A stretch of DNA of 64,000 bases from Theristus sp. LFF4_11. Lineage: Eukaryota > Nematoda > Chromadorea > Monhysterida > Xyalidae. The stretch is taken from NCBI GenBank assembly GCA_030248135.1, contig JASANC010005614.1, positions 1 through 64,000 on the forward strand. The letters are read 5' to 3'. The notes below the pieces were generated by a model. It was given only the letters and a program-made list of their open reading frames with translations, did no database searches and was not told the origin of the DNA. Shown here in pieces: positions 10,219 to 23,492 of this stretch (positions within the stretch are counted from its first letter, which is position 1; every line of letters starts with the position of its first letter). Both the position numbers and the translations under genes were made by a program.

Positions 10219-13200
10219 CATAGTTCCACATCAAACGCGGCATTTCAACAGCGACGAAGCGAAACTCGATTCCGCTCAATGCCGCGAACGCGAACAGTGC
10301 CGGCGGACGCCTACGGACATTCGGGCGATGGCGTTTGGACGGACGAACAATATTATGATGCCGTTCGTTTGTTGCTCTCTCCAATTCACAGCTAGTTTAT
10401 TTGCAACTAGAGCGATGACATGCTTTTTGGGTCTCAAACAGATTACCATGGAGACTCGAGTCTTTGAGTTTCTTGATTGCAACAATCGTGCTCGCTGATT
10501 GGTCACGCCACAAGGAAGCCAGTTAATGTATGCCGCGTGCTGAACATTTGAGAAACGTTTAGCCAAAGACACTGCATTACGTCTGTGTGTGCGCTCGTGT
10601 CGGCTATGCTGTTTTCATGGACCAGCTAAGAATTTGCAGTCAACCAGTTAGTGTGCATTGTTGTACTGCGGGAACGTTGTGAACGCGAGCGTTGCGTCAT
10701 TCAGGGCCCGTACGACCCATTCGTCCAGCACCAACCTCCACAAACTCAGCAACGTCGACGATTTTTCACGCCGAAACCGTCGGCAACCGCGAAATCGCGT
10801 TATGAGCCGGATGACGGTGGTCAGCAGCCAAAAAGCGGCCGTTTATTTCGATCGGGCTCATTCCGCTCGCTGAAACACTGGTGGCGAAAGAAGTTTGCTG
10901 GCGGTCGATACCAGCAGCACAACTATGAGACTGCCGGGGCCGTGCCCATTCACTACAGGCACAGTGAGTGCTTTGCGGCAGTCACAAGTTGTTGCGCAAA
11001 CGTTCCTTTCGTGTGCACTTTCCAATGAAAAAAGTGGCCCGTACAAGCAGCAAGCAGGTTATTTGCAAAACTGCATGCATGTTATTTGCAGTGGCTCGCT
11101 CAACCGGTGGATCGCTTGATTTTGTCGGAGTTATGTGTGTTTGCTATGCCTTCCTTTGAAATTCATGGCGAGCCATTCTTTAAACAACGTGCATGCAGTT
11201 TGAAACGAGCTTTACTGCGACTCACTGAGTGCCACCTCTTTTTCTATGTTCAGCCAACGAACTCAGCCGCTATCATTATTCAAACTCACTGCAAGGCGCT
11301 GGTGCGACGCCACTAATCCACAACACTTCCATTGTTCCGAACGGGTCTATTCCACATGACGATTCAAGGTAACACTGTGAAACTACTTTGGGTCGGGTAG
11401 TGTCGATTGATTGGTTGCTTGGTTGCAACACCGCAATCAGCGTGCCGCGAACGAATGTTTTGTCTGCGTTCGTTTTTTTGCTTTTGTTCTTCGGACCGAC
11501 ATCACAGAGAGCTGGGTGTTCTGGTTGTCGAAACCGCAAAACTGTGTCGTCCAGCGGCAGCCCAAGTGATGTTTTTGTTGTGGGCGACCGCATGTTTTGC
11601 AGTGTTTGTTTAGCGGTGTGCTTGAGCACTTGAGTGCTTCTAATTTTGCACCAATTTCTGCACCCGCCTGGTCAGCTATTACACGGGTGATCGTGACGAT
11701 GCCCACCGTGCAACGCCGTCAACGTCCACTGCGCCCGTGGCCAATCTTTTCGCACAACAAGTCTACGGTCAAAATGAGCTGCCTCAAATGGCGCCTCACT
11801 ATTACCAGCCATCGCTGCATCAATATGCGCCCGCGAATCGCTATGCGAACTCGGATGCGAGAAATTCCTACAATGGGAGATCGGTGTCGTCTGGTTAGTG
11901 TTTCTTGAAGAGTACTGATTACGCAATCGTAGTGAAATATGGAAAATGAGGAGTTGCGTCACGTCTGACTGACGAACTCAATCAAGCAAGCAGACCAATA
12001 GCTGCTGAGTTTAGACTTTGAGCCCGTGTGTCGTCGTGGGCAGACACACCAACAGAGATACGCCATAAAACATGTGTTCAAAAAAACGACACATATGAAC
12101 ATGACAGTTTGGATTGCGTGTATTGCCGTTACCGCCGTCGTGTCTGTCTGCGGCGCGGGGGAGCCCAGGCGTCGGGTGTGTGCTGCAATTGCAGTTTCTT
12201 CAGGTGACTACGAAGCGCAGCCGGCAGCGAGGCACCCAGCAGGCGCAGCGTCGCACCAGAGTCAGCAGGGCACCAGGGGGACGTCAATGACGTTGAACGG
12301 CCACGACTCCGGTCTGGAGACGACGCCCGTTCGAGACGAGCTCAGCACGCACACCGCTGCGAGCGCACGCCGCAACCTGCCCAACACGCACGCTCCTGCG
12401 CACACTTCGTATTTTCCGACGCCAATGTTGCAAGGTGCGCTTATGCTCGAAACGTTCACAACAACACCAAAAAGTGCCATCTCGGCTGCTGATTGGCTGC
12501 TTTGCATGGCGGGCATCATTAGCAAAAATTGAATTGGAATGAAACGCATTCTGTCTTGGACTGACAAAGTTGCACCGGTGTTAGCTTTGTTAAACGAAAG
12601 CACAGCGGGCGCCGTGTCAGTTTTGTGACGCCTGTGCTGGCCAGCTTATTATAGCAAGTGATAGTGTGCTGCGAACGCCAGGCATCGCCAACCACGGCAA
12701 CACGTGCTACATGAACGCCATCCTGCAGTGTCTCGCAAGCACTGACGCGCTCGCCGAGTATTTCGTCACTAGTCGTTACCTGGCTGATCTTCAGGTAACG
12801 TCCTCTCAGAGCTTCTCATTTGTTCGCGAGTTTTGGCGGTTGGTTGTTTTTCGTGTTGTCTAGTCGCACCTGGTTTCTGCGTTGCTAAATTCGGTTCTCT
12901 TTTCGTGCTATTGGTTCATTCATGGTTTAGTTTGTTTTTCGCTATTAGATCTGGTTTAAGATGGTTTATGTGGCACATTCAAAAAACACCAACAACTACG
13001 CGAACAATAGTAGTTCCAAATAGTAAAACAACAGTGCAATGTCCCAAATAGTAGTTGCTGTTTTTTAGGACGCCACTCGGAACCAGCAGCGAAACATGCG
13101 AAAATTCGGCACTAACGGCGAGCTGACGCGAGAGTTCGCGAATTTCTTGCAGGTTCTCTGGTTGAATCAGTACGACGAACGAATGTCGCTGCACTTCAAG

Positions 13201-16200
13201 GCGGTCGTCGCGAAATTCGGACAAATTTATAACAACAAACAACAGCAGGTTGCATTGGATCGTTTGCGTGAACAGTTGTTCGCAGATGACCAACGCCGTT
13301 TATGTTGCGTTCGTTGTTACAGTCTGTGTCTCAAATTGCCTGCGCAAAGTTTCACATGGTGAAGCACATTGAAGTCGTTGGTTAATGCCAAGCAGTTCGT
13401 TTTGTGTCGTTAAAAACTTCAACGTTTGTTTTGTTTCAGGACGCAGACGAATTCTTCACATGGCTTTTGGATAAAGTCCACGAGGATCTGAACATTGCGT
13501 CGCATCGAAAATACAAACAGAAGGCTAGTTTAGCTTCTTGATTGGCTGTAGGTTTGTGACGTTCCGTTTCTGAAAGTTCTTCAAAAATAATCTTGCTAAA
13601 AACTTGGAATCTAGATCTGATCTGAACACCATGCAGAACTGTCGAAAGGAGTTTTTGTCCTTGTAGTCTTATATAAATTTATAGATTTAAAAAAACGTCT
13701 TTGTGTCTGGCATTGCTCTCTGTGCGGTTTCGGAAATAGAGAACACTCTTCTTTCCTTCAAGCTGGCGTGTCGTGTATGTGCGTTTCAATATTCAAATTT
13801 TGTTTTCAACCGTTCTGCTTTTATTTTCGCTTTCTTTGACAGCTCAGCCAAAAGCGACCAGGCGTGCTTGGTTATGTAAACAAAATGTTGTTCTGCAAAA
13901 AATGTTTTTCTGGCATGCACGGGTGCACTGGAGAAAAAAAATATTCAGCTTTTTGGTGTTTTTGGTGTGAAGTGTGTACGAGTGAGTTATTGACAGCCTC
14001 GATAATTTTTTCTGATGTTATTTGTTATCGAAGACGTTCTTTCGTTGATACTAACAGACAGGTGTGACTGTGGAATTTGGTGAATTGTGAGCTTATTGTG
14101 CTGCGTCATGTTTCCTAATTTTAAAGCATCCGAATCAGAATGTCAAATTTCTGCATTTAGAATTTTGCAAATATGCAATTTGTCATGAAATCAACTCAAA
14201 ATACTCAATTTTTGTCTTTGAGCGTTGCATGAAAAAATACCGCAACATGGCGGAATTTCAAAAAGCTATATTTTGGTTATCTCTTTACGTTTTTTTCTGA
14301 CGAGCGCGCTTTTTAGTGCAACGCAACATTCATTTCGTTTGAATTTTCAGTAATAATTTTGCACTGTGTGACATGTTGTCAATCGGCTTGCTTTTTTTTT
14401 ATTTTGTGCGTGTTGTTGAGTTTGAGAGTATGATTTATTGGTGTGACGGGGGCGTAATGGAATAATGGTTTGTTGTTCTGAGGGGTCGGTAAACAGTGAT
14501 CGTTTTTTGAAACGGTGAAAATATAAATGTATGCTTTCAAACCTGCTGGGTTTCAAACTTTCAAACCATAACCTTGCAGGGTGGATTGGTTGGGTTGTAT
14601 CAAATTTTTGTGAGTAATCCTTGCTTTGTATTTAAGTTTAGTTCAAGCAGTCTGCTAAAAGTTCTCTGATAATAATGCTGATTTTATTATACAATAATGC
14701 TGTAAATTGCTAGTACCTAGATATTTGAATTTTCAAAAAATCTTTTTTTCAACTTATCCAGACTAAATTCAACCTTTTCTCCGTTTCACGTTCTTTAAAC
14801 TTGACACGCCGTTGTTTGTTAAGATAGGTAACAACAAAGCACACGAACGCGGTTTACAATTTTGTCGTACAGAACATGTGTGAGTGTGACGGAATTTCAG
14901 TTTTACACTTTTGCGGTAGTTTTGTTGCGACAGAATATTGTTGTTTGCACAGGTATTGCACTGCACTGCATTATTTGGACGTCAGCCATTTCAATGTAAT
15001 ATTTCTTCACTGTGCAAAATAAATAATCGAACTATAAAATGTTTGGTGGAATTTTGGTGAAATGGGTGGAAATTTTGGCGAATTGAGATTTTGCGAAATT
15101 GTGCGCACTAGAAAGGGAAAAAGAAGTTTGGAGAAGGGAAAAAGAAGTTTTGATAAAATTCATTAAGGAGAAGTCTTTTTTTGTGTCGTGTTTTTCTATT
15201 TTTTTATTCATAAACCAAAGCATTTTCTACATAATAAAGATCATTTGAATAAACATTTTTTATCATTTCAAATATGTCTTTTGAGTGAGCAGCATTTTTT
15301 CATTTCCTGTTCATGTTGAATGTTTCTCCGTTTGAAATTTCTCATCGATCCCGTCCGGGTCCGGGGTATATGACATTTAAACCAAGCAAGGACTGCACTA
15401 TGAGCTATCTCTCATGAGAATTGTGCGCACAAAGACACATCACAGAAACCCAGAAAACGATCATTGTGCACTTGTGTTTTTGAGAGAAGTATGGGGATTC
15501 GCTTTGAAGTGTGTGCATCATAGTTGTCTTTTTTGACTTTTTTGTTCGCCGTGTGTTTGTGCGTTGGTGAATCCTGGGGGCTGCCGCATTTTTTTCCTGT
15601 TTTCTTTTGAAAATTTTTTACGACATGACATTGAGAGTGGTGATACATTGGCCGCGCATCACTAACACTAGTAATGATCGCCATTTTTCTGTGAGATTTC
15701 GACGTTTTTTTAGTTTAACAAAATTTTTGTGGGGGTTCGGTGGGGAAAGTGTGCGTGCATGTTCTGCAATTGTGATTTATTTTTATCAGTTTGCTTAGCT
15801 GTCAATGACTATCGCTTGATAAAGACAGTGACACTGAAATCATGAAAAGTAATGTGATGACAAGTATCATATTTGTTTTTTTTTGTTCAAAAACTCGCGA
15901 AAGAACAAAGTCAAGGTGTGAAACAGCCGAGACAGAATATGAGAGATGAAGAGACAGCAGAAAAATACAAGAAATATGATCAGAAAAGTCAGTGAGCAAA
16001 AAACATGTAAAACACGTCACAGTGACCAAAACATGTTCAAAAAGTGAACAACATTTTTTATAAGAAGCGGTTTGCAGAACAAGGACTACAGCAGCGAAGA
16101 GGACATTGCCGATGAGACGCTGATTAAACACCGCCGCGCGCACAACTCCAAGATCACGCAGCTGTTCGAGGCTCAGTTGCGCTCCTCGGTCATCTGTCCG

Positions 16201-19200
16201 GCGTGCAACGAGCAAAAACTGAACTTTGAGCCGTTCCAACAAGTCTCACTTCCCGTACCGCAGGAGTGCGTTTTTCGCGCAATTTTCAATCGTTTTTTTT
16301 TGTTAAGAAGTTGTTCGTTTGGGCCGTTATCTAAAATTTGAGGAAAAAAATTAATTAATTTAAAAAATTCAAAATGCCGGAGGAAAATCTGAAGGTCGGC
16401 AAAAATAGGTTGGAATTTTTCATTTTCAAAGACAAATTAGGTCATTTCAACCATCGTTGTTCCAAAGATAGGGGGTTGGGGCCGAAATAGATAGCTGGAG
16501 AAGATCTTGCCAATAGTTAGCTGCAAATTTTTTGGGTGGAGGCAGATTTTAAAACTAGATAGATAGATAAAACGTTGTAAAGCAATAAAAACAGCTAAAT
16601 TATGCTTAAAATACGTATAAAATTACGTATAAGCGCGTATTTTATCCAAAATTTACAAGTTTTGGTCAAAAATTGCCCTATTTTATTTCGAAGACTAAAA
16701 TTTTCAGATAGATAGCTGGCTGAGAATTTTTTTAAATAGATAATATCGGAGATAGAGAATAAAAACCTCTCAGACATTCGAAAAAAAAATTGGGGAAGGG
16801 GGCAGGCCAGACCCCCCTCCCGAAAACAACTATGATTTTTTAACACTGCACAGAAAGCCTACATCACGTGCTCACCACCAACGTATGCCTATAATCAACT
16901 GTAATGGAATGTCCAGGAAAGGCGCATGTGGTGGCCGCTTGCAGATGTTGTGTGCAATGTTTCAGGACGCAGAAGCCGTTGTTCATCACGTTGGCCTACC
17001 GCCACCGGGTGCCGCGCGTTGTGCTGCTTGGCCTGAACGCCGACACGACCGCCTGCTTGGCTGATGTGAAGCTCTGTCTCGCTGATCACGCCAAAGTGCA
17101 CACGGACGATGTGAGGCGTTGCTTGTTGTGGTGGCATTGCTTTCGATGTGACACATGATTCACGCTGATCTGCGAGTCGACTGTGTGCGGTCGTCTCAAC
17201 AGAGCAGGCAAGTCTGCATGTGAGTGCCACTGGTGTGCAATTGCAGCTGTGCAGCGTCGAGTTGGACGCCAGCGGTTTCCGGGCGTGCCGCCACGACCAG
17301 ACGGGCGTCAGCGCGCTCTCGAGCACCGGACGCACTCTGCACGTGGTCGAACTGCCGCGTGTGACGCCCGACACGCTGAACACGCACGTGACGCTCGTGC
17401 TCTGCAACGTGCTCCGACTCGAGCACACCAACACGACCGTCTCCACGAAACGGTGCGCTGCGGGCGTACTCAGTGCACGCTTGCTTGTGTGCTGCAACTG
17501 TAGGCTGGCAGTCAACCTAACTGGCACTTCTCATGACAGATACCAAGCATGTTACTATGGCCTATTTTTTTAAACGTGTCCCACTGAAATGACGTCATGT
17601 GCCACAAAACATGCGCTTGCCGTTCACAGCAAACCAGACTATCCGTTTAGCTGATTTCTTCCCGTAAAGAAATGGTGAATGTCGAATCAGTCACACCAAA
17701 CTGAAATTTTAGTGCCTGTACTTTGACAAACGGGCGTTTTTAAATAAAATGACGTCACGTTAGTCCGGACACGTTTGAATAAATCCACAATAGCTTACTA
17801 CTGGGAATGTTTTGAAGTGCGTCTTTTATTTACAAGCGGACGAGCGTCACTGACATGAAGAAAGTCAGCAACAGGTGGTTTTCGTTGTGGTGTTGCTCGC
17901 TGAGCACGTCCAGTGCAGGCAATGCAGGCAGCAATGCGCATGCCCATGTCGTGCAGCCACTGTAGTGTTGCTTTCAGCATCAGCCATGCGTTCTCGATGC
18001 GTGTCAGCCGCGACATTGCGTACGAGCGCCTGTGCGCCAAGCTGATGCTCGCCATCAGGCCACAACTCAGAGAACATGTCTCCTGTGAGGTCTGTATCCA
18101 TTCGTTTTGCAGAGCAAAAAGTGGCTCTTCATTCTCGTGTGCACAAGCCGTTTTTTCCTGGTTATAGAATCTGAATGTGATTTTGAATGAATGAAGTTCG
18201 CAACAATAAATGCAGGCCATTCCAACAATTGGCGCGTTTCGCGTGCAAGTGTTCAACGACTACTCAGTGGGTTGCTATTTGAATGAAGATGTATCAATGC
18301 CTCTGTATACTCAAGACATCGATCAGTGAGTATCAAAGTTTTAGTATTGGTAGTTAAGTATCTGTTTTAATTTTTTTATTTTGAAATTAAGCAGTTTCAG
18401 GAATACAATTGTGTTTCAAAAAACATTATCTGTCGTTGAAAACCTTTCTGTTGCATTTCTTTGCATGAGTCAACAAAGTCGATTTTTTGCCTTTAAAATG
18501 GGCAGTTCTTTCTTCATCTGTTTCTAGAATTCTCTCACTGCAAGCGCAGCAACTGGGCCCAACAGTATTATGTCTGTCAATCGAGTGGCTATCGCCCACC
18601 ATAGCTTATCGGTGGGTTTGCTGTGTCTTTCTTCTGTGCTCTGTAGCTGTAAAACAGCAGCCGTCAAAATTGTTAGTATTTTTCATTTTTTGCGTTTTCC
18701 AGCTACCTAAACGGTGCACCGGAGCAGGTGTGTGAACACAGTTCAGCAGACACACTGCGCGAGCAAATTGATTCTGAGAAACGAATAACGCTCAATCAAT
18801 GCCTCGAGGATTACACGCGCACGGAGACGGTTCGTCCGGGTGTTTCTGTACTTTTCTTGCATTTGTGAGTTTTGGGTTTTCGACACTCTGATTGGCTGTT
18901 GAGGCCCAATGTCTGTCAATGATTTGTTGTTCCTCGAAGCTGTAGCCAACCAACATGCTTTGTCAAGGTCAACGCTGATTAGCTGCATCGTTCCGTGGTG
19001 ATGACCAATCAGCTCTTAGCAGTTCTAACATTTATTCATTCTTTTAGCTCACTGATGCGTATCGCTGTCGCAAATGCAAATCGTCACTGCAACGTGCAAA
19101 AAAGACCACTCATTTCTGGTCGCTGCCTGATGTTCTCGTGTTTCATTTTAAACGCTTCAAACAGGTCAGTAAGAAAATGGTGATTTGTTGAACCTGTTGA

Positions 19201-21651
19201 CTGAAAATTGAAATCGAGCCCATGGAAGTGAATCATGGAATTATTGCTCTGTTGAAAACGCACAAAAATTGTACAAAGCAACAACAAAAATGAGCGCAAT
19301 TCAAATTGTGCAATTGCAGTTCTCCGACGGACGCCTTGAGAAGTTAGATCCGGTGATTGAGTTTCCGGTGCAAAGCCTCGATCTGTCTTTGTTCACGTAT
19401 CGATCCGGCACAACGCCCGTTTTCAGTCGACGATTCCCGCCGAAGTCACGGCCACCGATGTCGAGCTCCGGGTACTTGCGATTTTCCCTGAGACGGGCAG
19501 TCTGAAGCCAGATATAACAGCGATTCGTACTTTTACGGCGTCATTTGTGGTTGCTGTTGCGTTACAAACGGATTGGCTACACTGCAAGTGGTTGCTGTTG
19601 CGTGGCGCTTGTTTTTATTCTCAGTTTGGCAGAGCAAACAAACAGTCAGCACGAACAAAAAAGAAGAGCAAATAAAATCTTGAAATTCAAGTAAATGCGG
19701 CCAATCGGCAAGTTGCACACGGCAGGGTGCTTGACTGTATTAGAGTATAAATAAAGTCAGATTCAAAAAACGAACTAATGGAATGCATTGCGCAGCAGCT
19801 CGCACAACTCGCTCAACCATAACCAGCTGACGGCCAGCCAGCAGTGCGAGCCGCCCATCTACGATCTGTACGCGGTGTGCAATCACCACGGCGAATCGAT
19901 ATACTCCGGCCATTACACGGCGTTCTGTCGGAATCCTTTGGACGCAAAATGGAGGCACTACGATGACGCGAAAGTGACGCTCGTGCACGATCTCAGTGCA
20001 CTGATCACCAGTGCTGCGTATTTGCTCTTTTATGAGGTTTGCAGTTTGAGAATCGCTTCACTACAGTCTCGTTCAATCAGCATTCACGTTGAAGCACGGT
20101 GCTACACTCTCTGTGCGGCTGCTTGCTTCGAGATTGTTGTGCGTGCGCAATACAATGATTGCTCTGTTATGAGCATTGTAAAGCTCCTGCACTGCAATCG
20201 AAACCTAAATTATAGGCAATCCGCTGATTGGTTGGTTCTGTCCGCTGGTGGTCACATGCATGCATGCTTTCTGTGCGAACCAAACTCCGCCCCGTAGCAA
20301 TTTCTGCACAGAAAGCATGCATCACGTAATCACCAACGACGACGCTGATTCCTTATAATTTAGTTTTTTTACCGCGCACTTGTTTTACAATCGTGTGGGT
20401 TGTGGTGCAACGTGAAAGGCACAGCGTTCAATATCAATTGTTCGACCATCAAAAGTAAAAAGTGTGAAAATAGCAATAAGCAATATTCACGTGCACTGTT
20501 TGCAGTTTCGCCAGGTCGACGCATTCGCGCTTATTGTGTACTTTCACTGCTGTGTGTGTCTAGGCCAATGTTGCGCAGTGTTACGAACGCGTCAGAAATT
20601 CCACTTCGTCCTAACCTGATTGCCCACCTGTGTTCACAGCGACGCGGTACGGGCAGTCGGAAGGCGCCATTCACCCAGCAGCGCGCCAGCTGCGAGTCTG
20701 GTTTCGGCGACCATTGGCTGCACTCATTGCCGGTGGTGCCGAGTGAGCCAATGAACGTCAAGGGCACCATTCAAACGGGCCAGTCAGCGATCAGCCCGAA
20801 CGAGCGGCATGAGGCACACGGGCGCTTGGCGACCATTCCGAGTCAAGGAGAGGCCAGCGAGCACGCGAGTGGCCAGCTGACGCACTCGCAGTCGTACACG
20901 CATCTGAACGACGGCGACAAGGGTCAGTGCAGTGCTGACTGTTTGCGTGCCCGCGCCCGACTCTCAAACGCACTCTGTCAGCCAGCTTGCATGAAAACAT
21001 TTCTTTGACGTAAACCCTTTTTGATACCTAACCGGGATATAAATTTGCATCAACACTTGTTTTTTAAAAGTCAAAATCAACAGTATTTAGATAACAGTGA
21101 ACGACACTCGTTTTTTTCAGGCGAACCAGATCGCCGAAGTGTGAATCTCGATTTGATCATTCCGCCGCCGACACGTGACCAACGACCGACACAACAACAG
21201 CAGCACGCCAGCACGTCCGTCATTGGTCATCACGTGGTGACGACTCCGCCCACCATGGATGCGGCTAAGGCTAGGTGCGCGTGCGACTTGTGTTCAGTGG
21301 AAACAACGTGATGTGCTTTGCTGCACACACGTGCATGCACAAGACAGGCAACCGACTGTCAGTTTTATGCATGGGGTCGGACTGGGGCTGCTGTGCGTCT
21401 GCATGACAGGCGACTGTTTTCAAAGCAGCACGCCATTTCGCTCAGAGTGCTTTGCTATTGGCATTTCGAACTGGGCACGCTGAGTGGTCGTGTCACCGGT
21501 GAGCTGTGTGGCCAATCAGTGTTGTTGGTCTGCTAAATGTGAATGAGCGATTGCAATTGCACAACTTATCCGTGTTTGACCCAACTGTTTTACGCAAGCT
21601 CAATTGTTTGTCAGGCCACCGTCAAGCTCCGGTGTGGCAAAGTCGATCGCC

Positions 21652-21734
<83 letters not shown>

Positions 21735-22089
21735 GCAACAACAACACAACTCAGCGACCACGGCTGATCAGACGAGTACATGGTCGAGTCCGATTTCGAC
21801 ATGGAACAAGTGCGACACGCGGACGTGCACGAGCACACAGCAGTGCGCGTCGACAACGCCCACAAACGAAAGTGCTGCCGCGTTCTCGATGGACTCGCTC
21901 GCGAAAACAACGCAGCTTTTGGCGAGACAACGATTCTATGCGCAGTCAGACTCGAACTCGCCAAATTCAACGCCACAAACCGATCAGAACGCGAATCACT
22001 TTGCGAAGCCGCCGAAACCGCCAGCAGGAACGACGACATCAGGACGGCCGAGGCTGCTGACCAATTCTGCGATTGAGACTGATTTGTGA
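10219..22089 (+). CDS. Ubiquitin-specific protease, USP31/USP43-like
   Basis: Cysteine deubiquitinase that hydrolyses the isopeptide bond after ubiquitin Gly76. Exons in phase: 10219-10362, 10705-10963, 11254-11368, 11676-11893, 12204-12434, 12655-12794, 13069-13248, 13440-13523, 16078-16265, 16966-17110, 17247 to about 17470, 18216-18325, 18528-18611, 18703-18829, 19048-19164, 19320-19471, 19796-20036, 20640-20922, 21121-21274, 21615-22089. A Pro/Gln/Ser-rich N-terminus precedes the Cys box (PGIANHGNTCYMNAILQCL). QQDADEFFTWLLDKVHEDLN follows in the finger region, with CPAC and CRKC zinc pairs, LVFHFKRF, and the His box (GESIYSGHYTAFCRNP, then WRHYDD and AYLLFYE). Catalytic Cys and His are present, so the domain looks active. 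The C-terminal tail is disordered with a Q30 tract. The intron after 13523 uses a GC donor. The 17247 exon end is the least certain boundary. Confidence 0.93.
13524..16077 (+). other. Large GC-AG intron of the USP gene
   Basis: The exon ends cagaag and the intron starts gctagt. The next in-frame exon begins after ggtttgcag at 16077, and both flanking exons are phase 0. The 2.55-kb intron is AT-rich with no recognisable nested gene or intact transposon. Confidence 0.7.
16848..16903. mobile_element. Half copy of a palindromic MITE (family 2)
   Basis: The segment gcacagaaagc...catcacgtgctcaccaccaacg...cctataatc matches one arm of the full palindromic elements at 20206-20363 and 41727-41875. It sits in a USP intron. 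Confidence 0.55.
17553..17793. mobile_element. MITE, ACGTGTCC family (copy 1)
   Basis: The ends are inverted: ttaaacgtgtcccactgaaa with tgacgtcat on the left and a matching atgacgtcacgttagtccgg / acacgtttgaat end on the right, framing about 240 bp without coding potential. Copies occur at 26606-28389 (interrupted) and 47792-48029 (inverted), with an end fragment at 61825-61866. It lies in a USP intron. Confidence 0.8.
20206..20363. mobile_element. Palindromic MITE (family 2, full copy)
   Basis: The left arm (aattataggcaatccgctga with ttggttgg...catgcatgctttctgtgc) is inverted in the right arm (gcacagaaagcatgcatcac...ccttataattt). About 160 bp, with no coding capacity. It lies in a USP intron. 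Confidence 0.75.
21655..21744 (+). repeat. (CAA)n trinucleotide tract encoding Q30
   Basis: Thirty consecutive Gln codons, 29 CAA and one CAG (25th), lie in the last USP exon, preceded by AKSIAK and followed by HNSATT. The near-purity of the CAA run suggests recent expansion of a coding microsatellite. Confidence 0.9.
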
Positions 22090-23490
22090 CACAGACGGTC
22101 ACTGCAGCAAAAACAAACATAAGAACATGGCGAACATGCCATGTTCGCACAACAGCACACAAGCACCAGTACTGCTGTGGACAACTCTGTCCCGCGTCTG
22201 GTTTGTCTTGTGTGATCCATTGTTTCGCTGATGTTTCAGCCAGACATAACATCCGTCTGAGCTGGTCATCATGTTTGATTGGGCTGTGCAGCCCGGGCCT
22301 TGTCGTACTGACGAGCCTGGGGGCCCGCGGTATACGCTTACCAGGCGAAACCGCTAGAAACAGTGCTTGCACGTTGTTATGCAAAGCACCAGTCATTGGT
22401 GGCTGCTTTCCCGTTTTTCTTTCGTTCTGTAATCGTCTACCGTGGAACGGTTTTCACGTTAAAGCAAATCTGAACGGGATTAGTAAAATAAAGTAATTAG
22501 AAACCAATAGAAAAACTATTCTGTTTTTGATAGAGCTCCTTTGTGTGTCACGGGAGTTTTTGTACTTTCCACAAATCAGAAAAACAAAACGTTTGACCCC
22601 GCCCCGACCCCCTCTCAGTTCAGTTCAATTCCATGCAAATGTTCTGGTTTCCTGCAGTAACTCTTCGTTTTGAACCTGAATAGGTGCGACAACAAAGAGT
22701 TAAGTTTGTTTTTCGGTAGATTTAGTTGTGCGCTTATGATGGTTTCAATAAATTTACGCAATGAATTATTACTCTTTTCACTCTGCTGCATTTGTGGTGC
22801 TTGCTTGCTTTATTATTCAATATTCAAAAACTGAAATGTTGCTTGTGTATCTTCTATTTTTCTATTTTTATTGGTCAAGTTCGAGTGACGTCCTTACACC
22901 GTGGCAGGTTGAAATGAATATTCAAAGATTATATTTGTTTATTTTTTTGTTTTGAACTTTTAATTGCAAGAAATGAAAGTGTGTCAGAAACTAGAAATTG
23001 GTGTTTTCATCTTCATCATGAAACTGACAGGCTTCATTCTGTGATTTTTCGTTTTCTTTCTGCGGCCTCATAATTGGAATGTAAAAAATTTAGTGGTTCT
23101 TTTAGTTGTTGATTTTGTCTGCAGCTGTCTGTAACTGGAAATGTGTTCAATGGTTGGGATAACTTTGGATTTTGGTCTCTGTGATATATTCAGAAAGTTG
23201 ATTGATTTTTATTTGTGCAGTGTGAATAATGAGATGAGAACGTTTTATTCTGTAACTACTGTATTCTCGATGTAAATAGAATAACTGCAGTTTTCTTCTT
23301 TTCGTTTGTTGAAATAAACACTTTATTACCATATAAAAATATGGTGTGGTTTGTTGTTGCAGAAAATGTCATACTGATAAAAAACCGGCAACTTATGATG
23401 GTTGCTATCGAGTACATTCTAAGTAACTTGCTGTTAACGGCTTTATAAATTACGAGAAGTTGTGAAAGTTCTTGCTTCTTGCACAACCAA
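22090..23490 (+). other. USP 3' region and intergenic spacer
   Basis: Candidate poly(A) signals aataaa occur near 22491 and 22748. The segment 22186-22360 is a dispersed structured repeat, listed separately. No gene was seen from 22360 to 23490. Confidence 0.5.
22186..22360 (+). repeat. Dispersed structured repeat (family S, copy 1)
   Basis: Contains ctgacgagcctgg...taccaggcgaaaccgc. The segment recurs at 47437-47585 (same strand), at 48725-48840 (opposite strand) and, more degraded, at 30062-30125. The 5' parts also share gtttcgctgatgttt...ccaga. GCCTGG pairs with CCAGGC in this copy and GCCAG with CTGGC in the second. It may be a non-autonomous element with conserved RNA structure. Confidence 0.55.
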
Positions 23491-23492
23491 AA

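Noticed and set aside
22290..22345. A complete hammerhead ribozyme
   Set aside because: The CUGACGA and GAAA segments and a stem-II-like pairing are visible, but neither a stem III closing pair with a UH cleavage site nor a stem I is found nearby in any copy.
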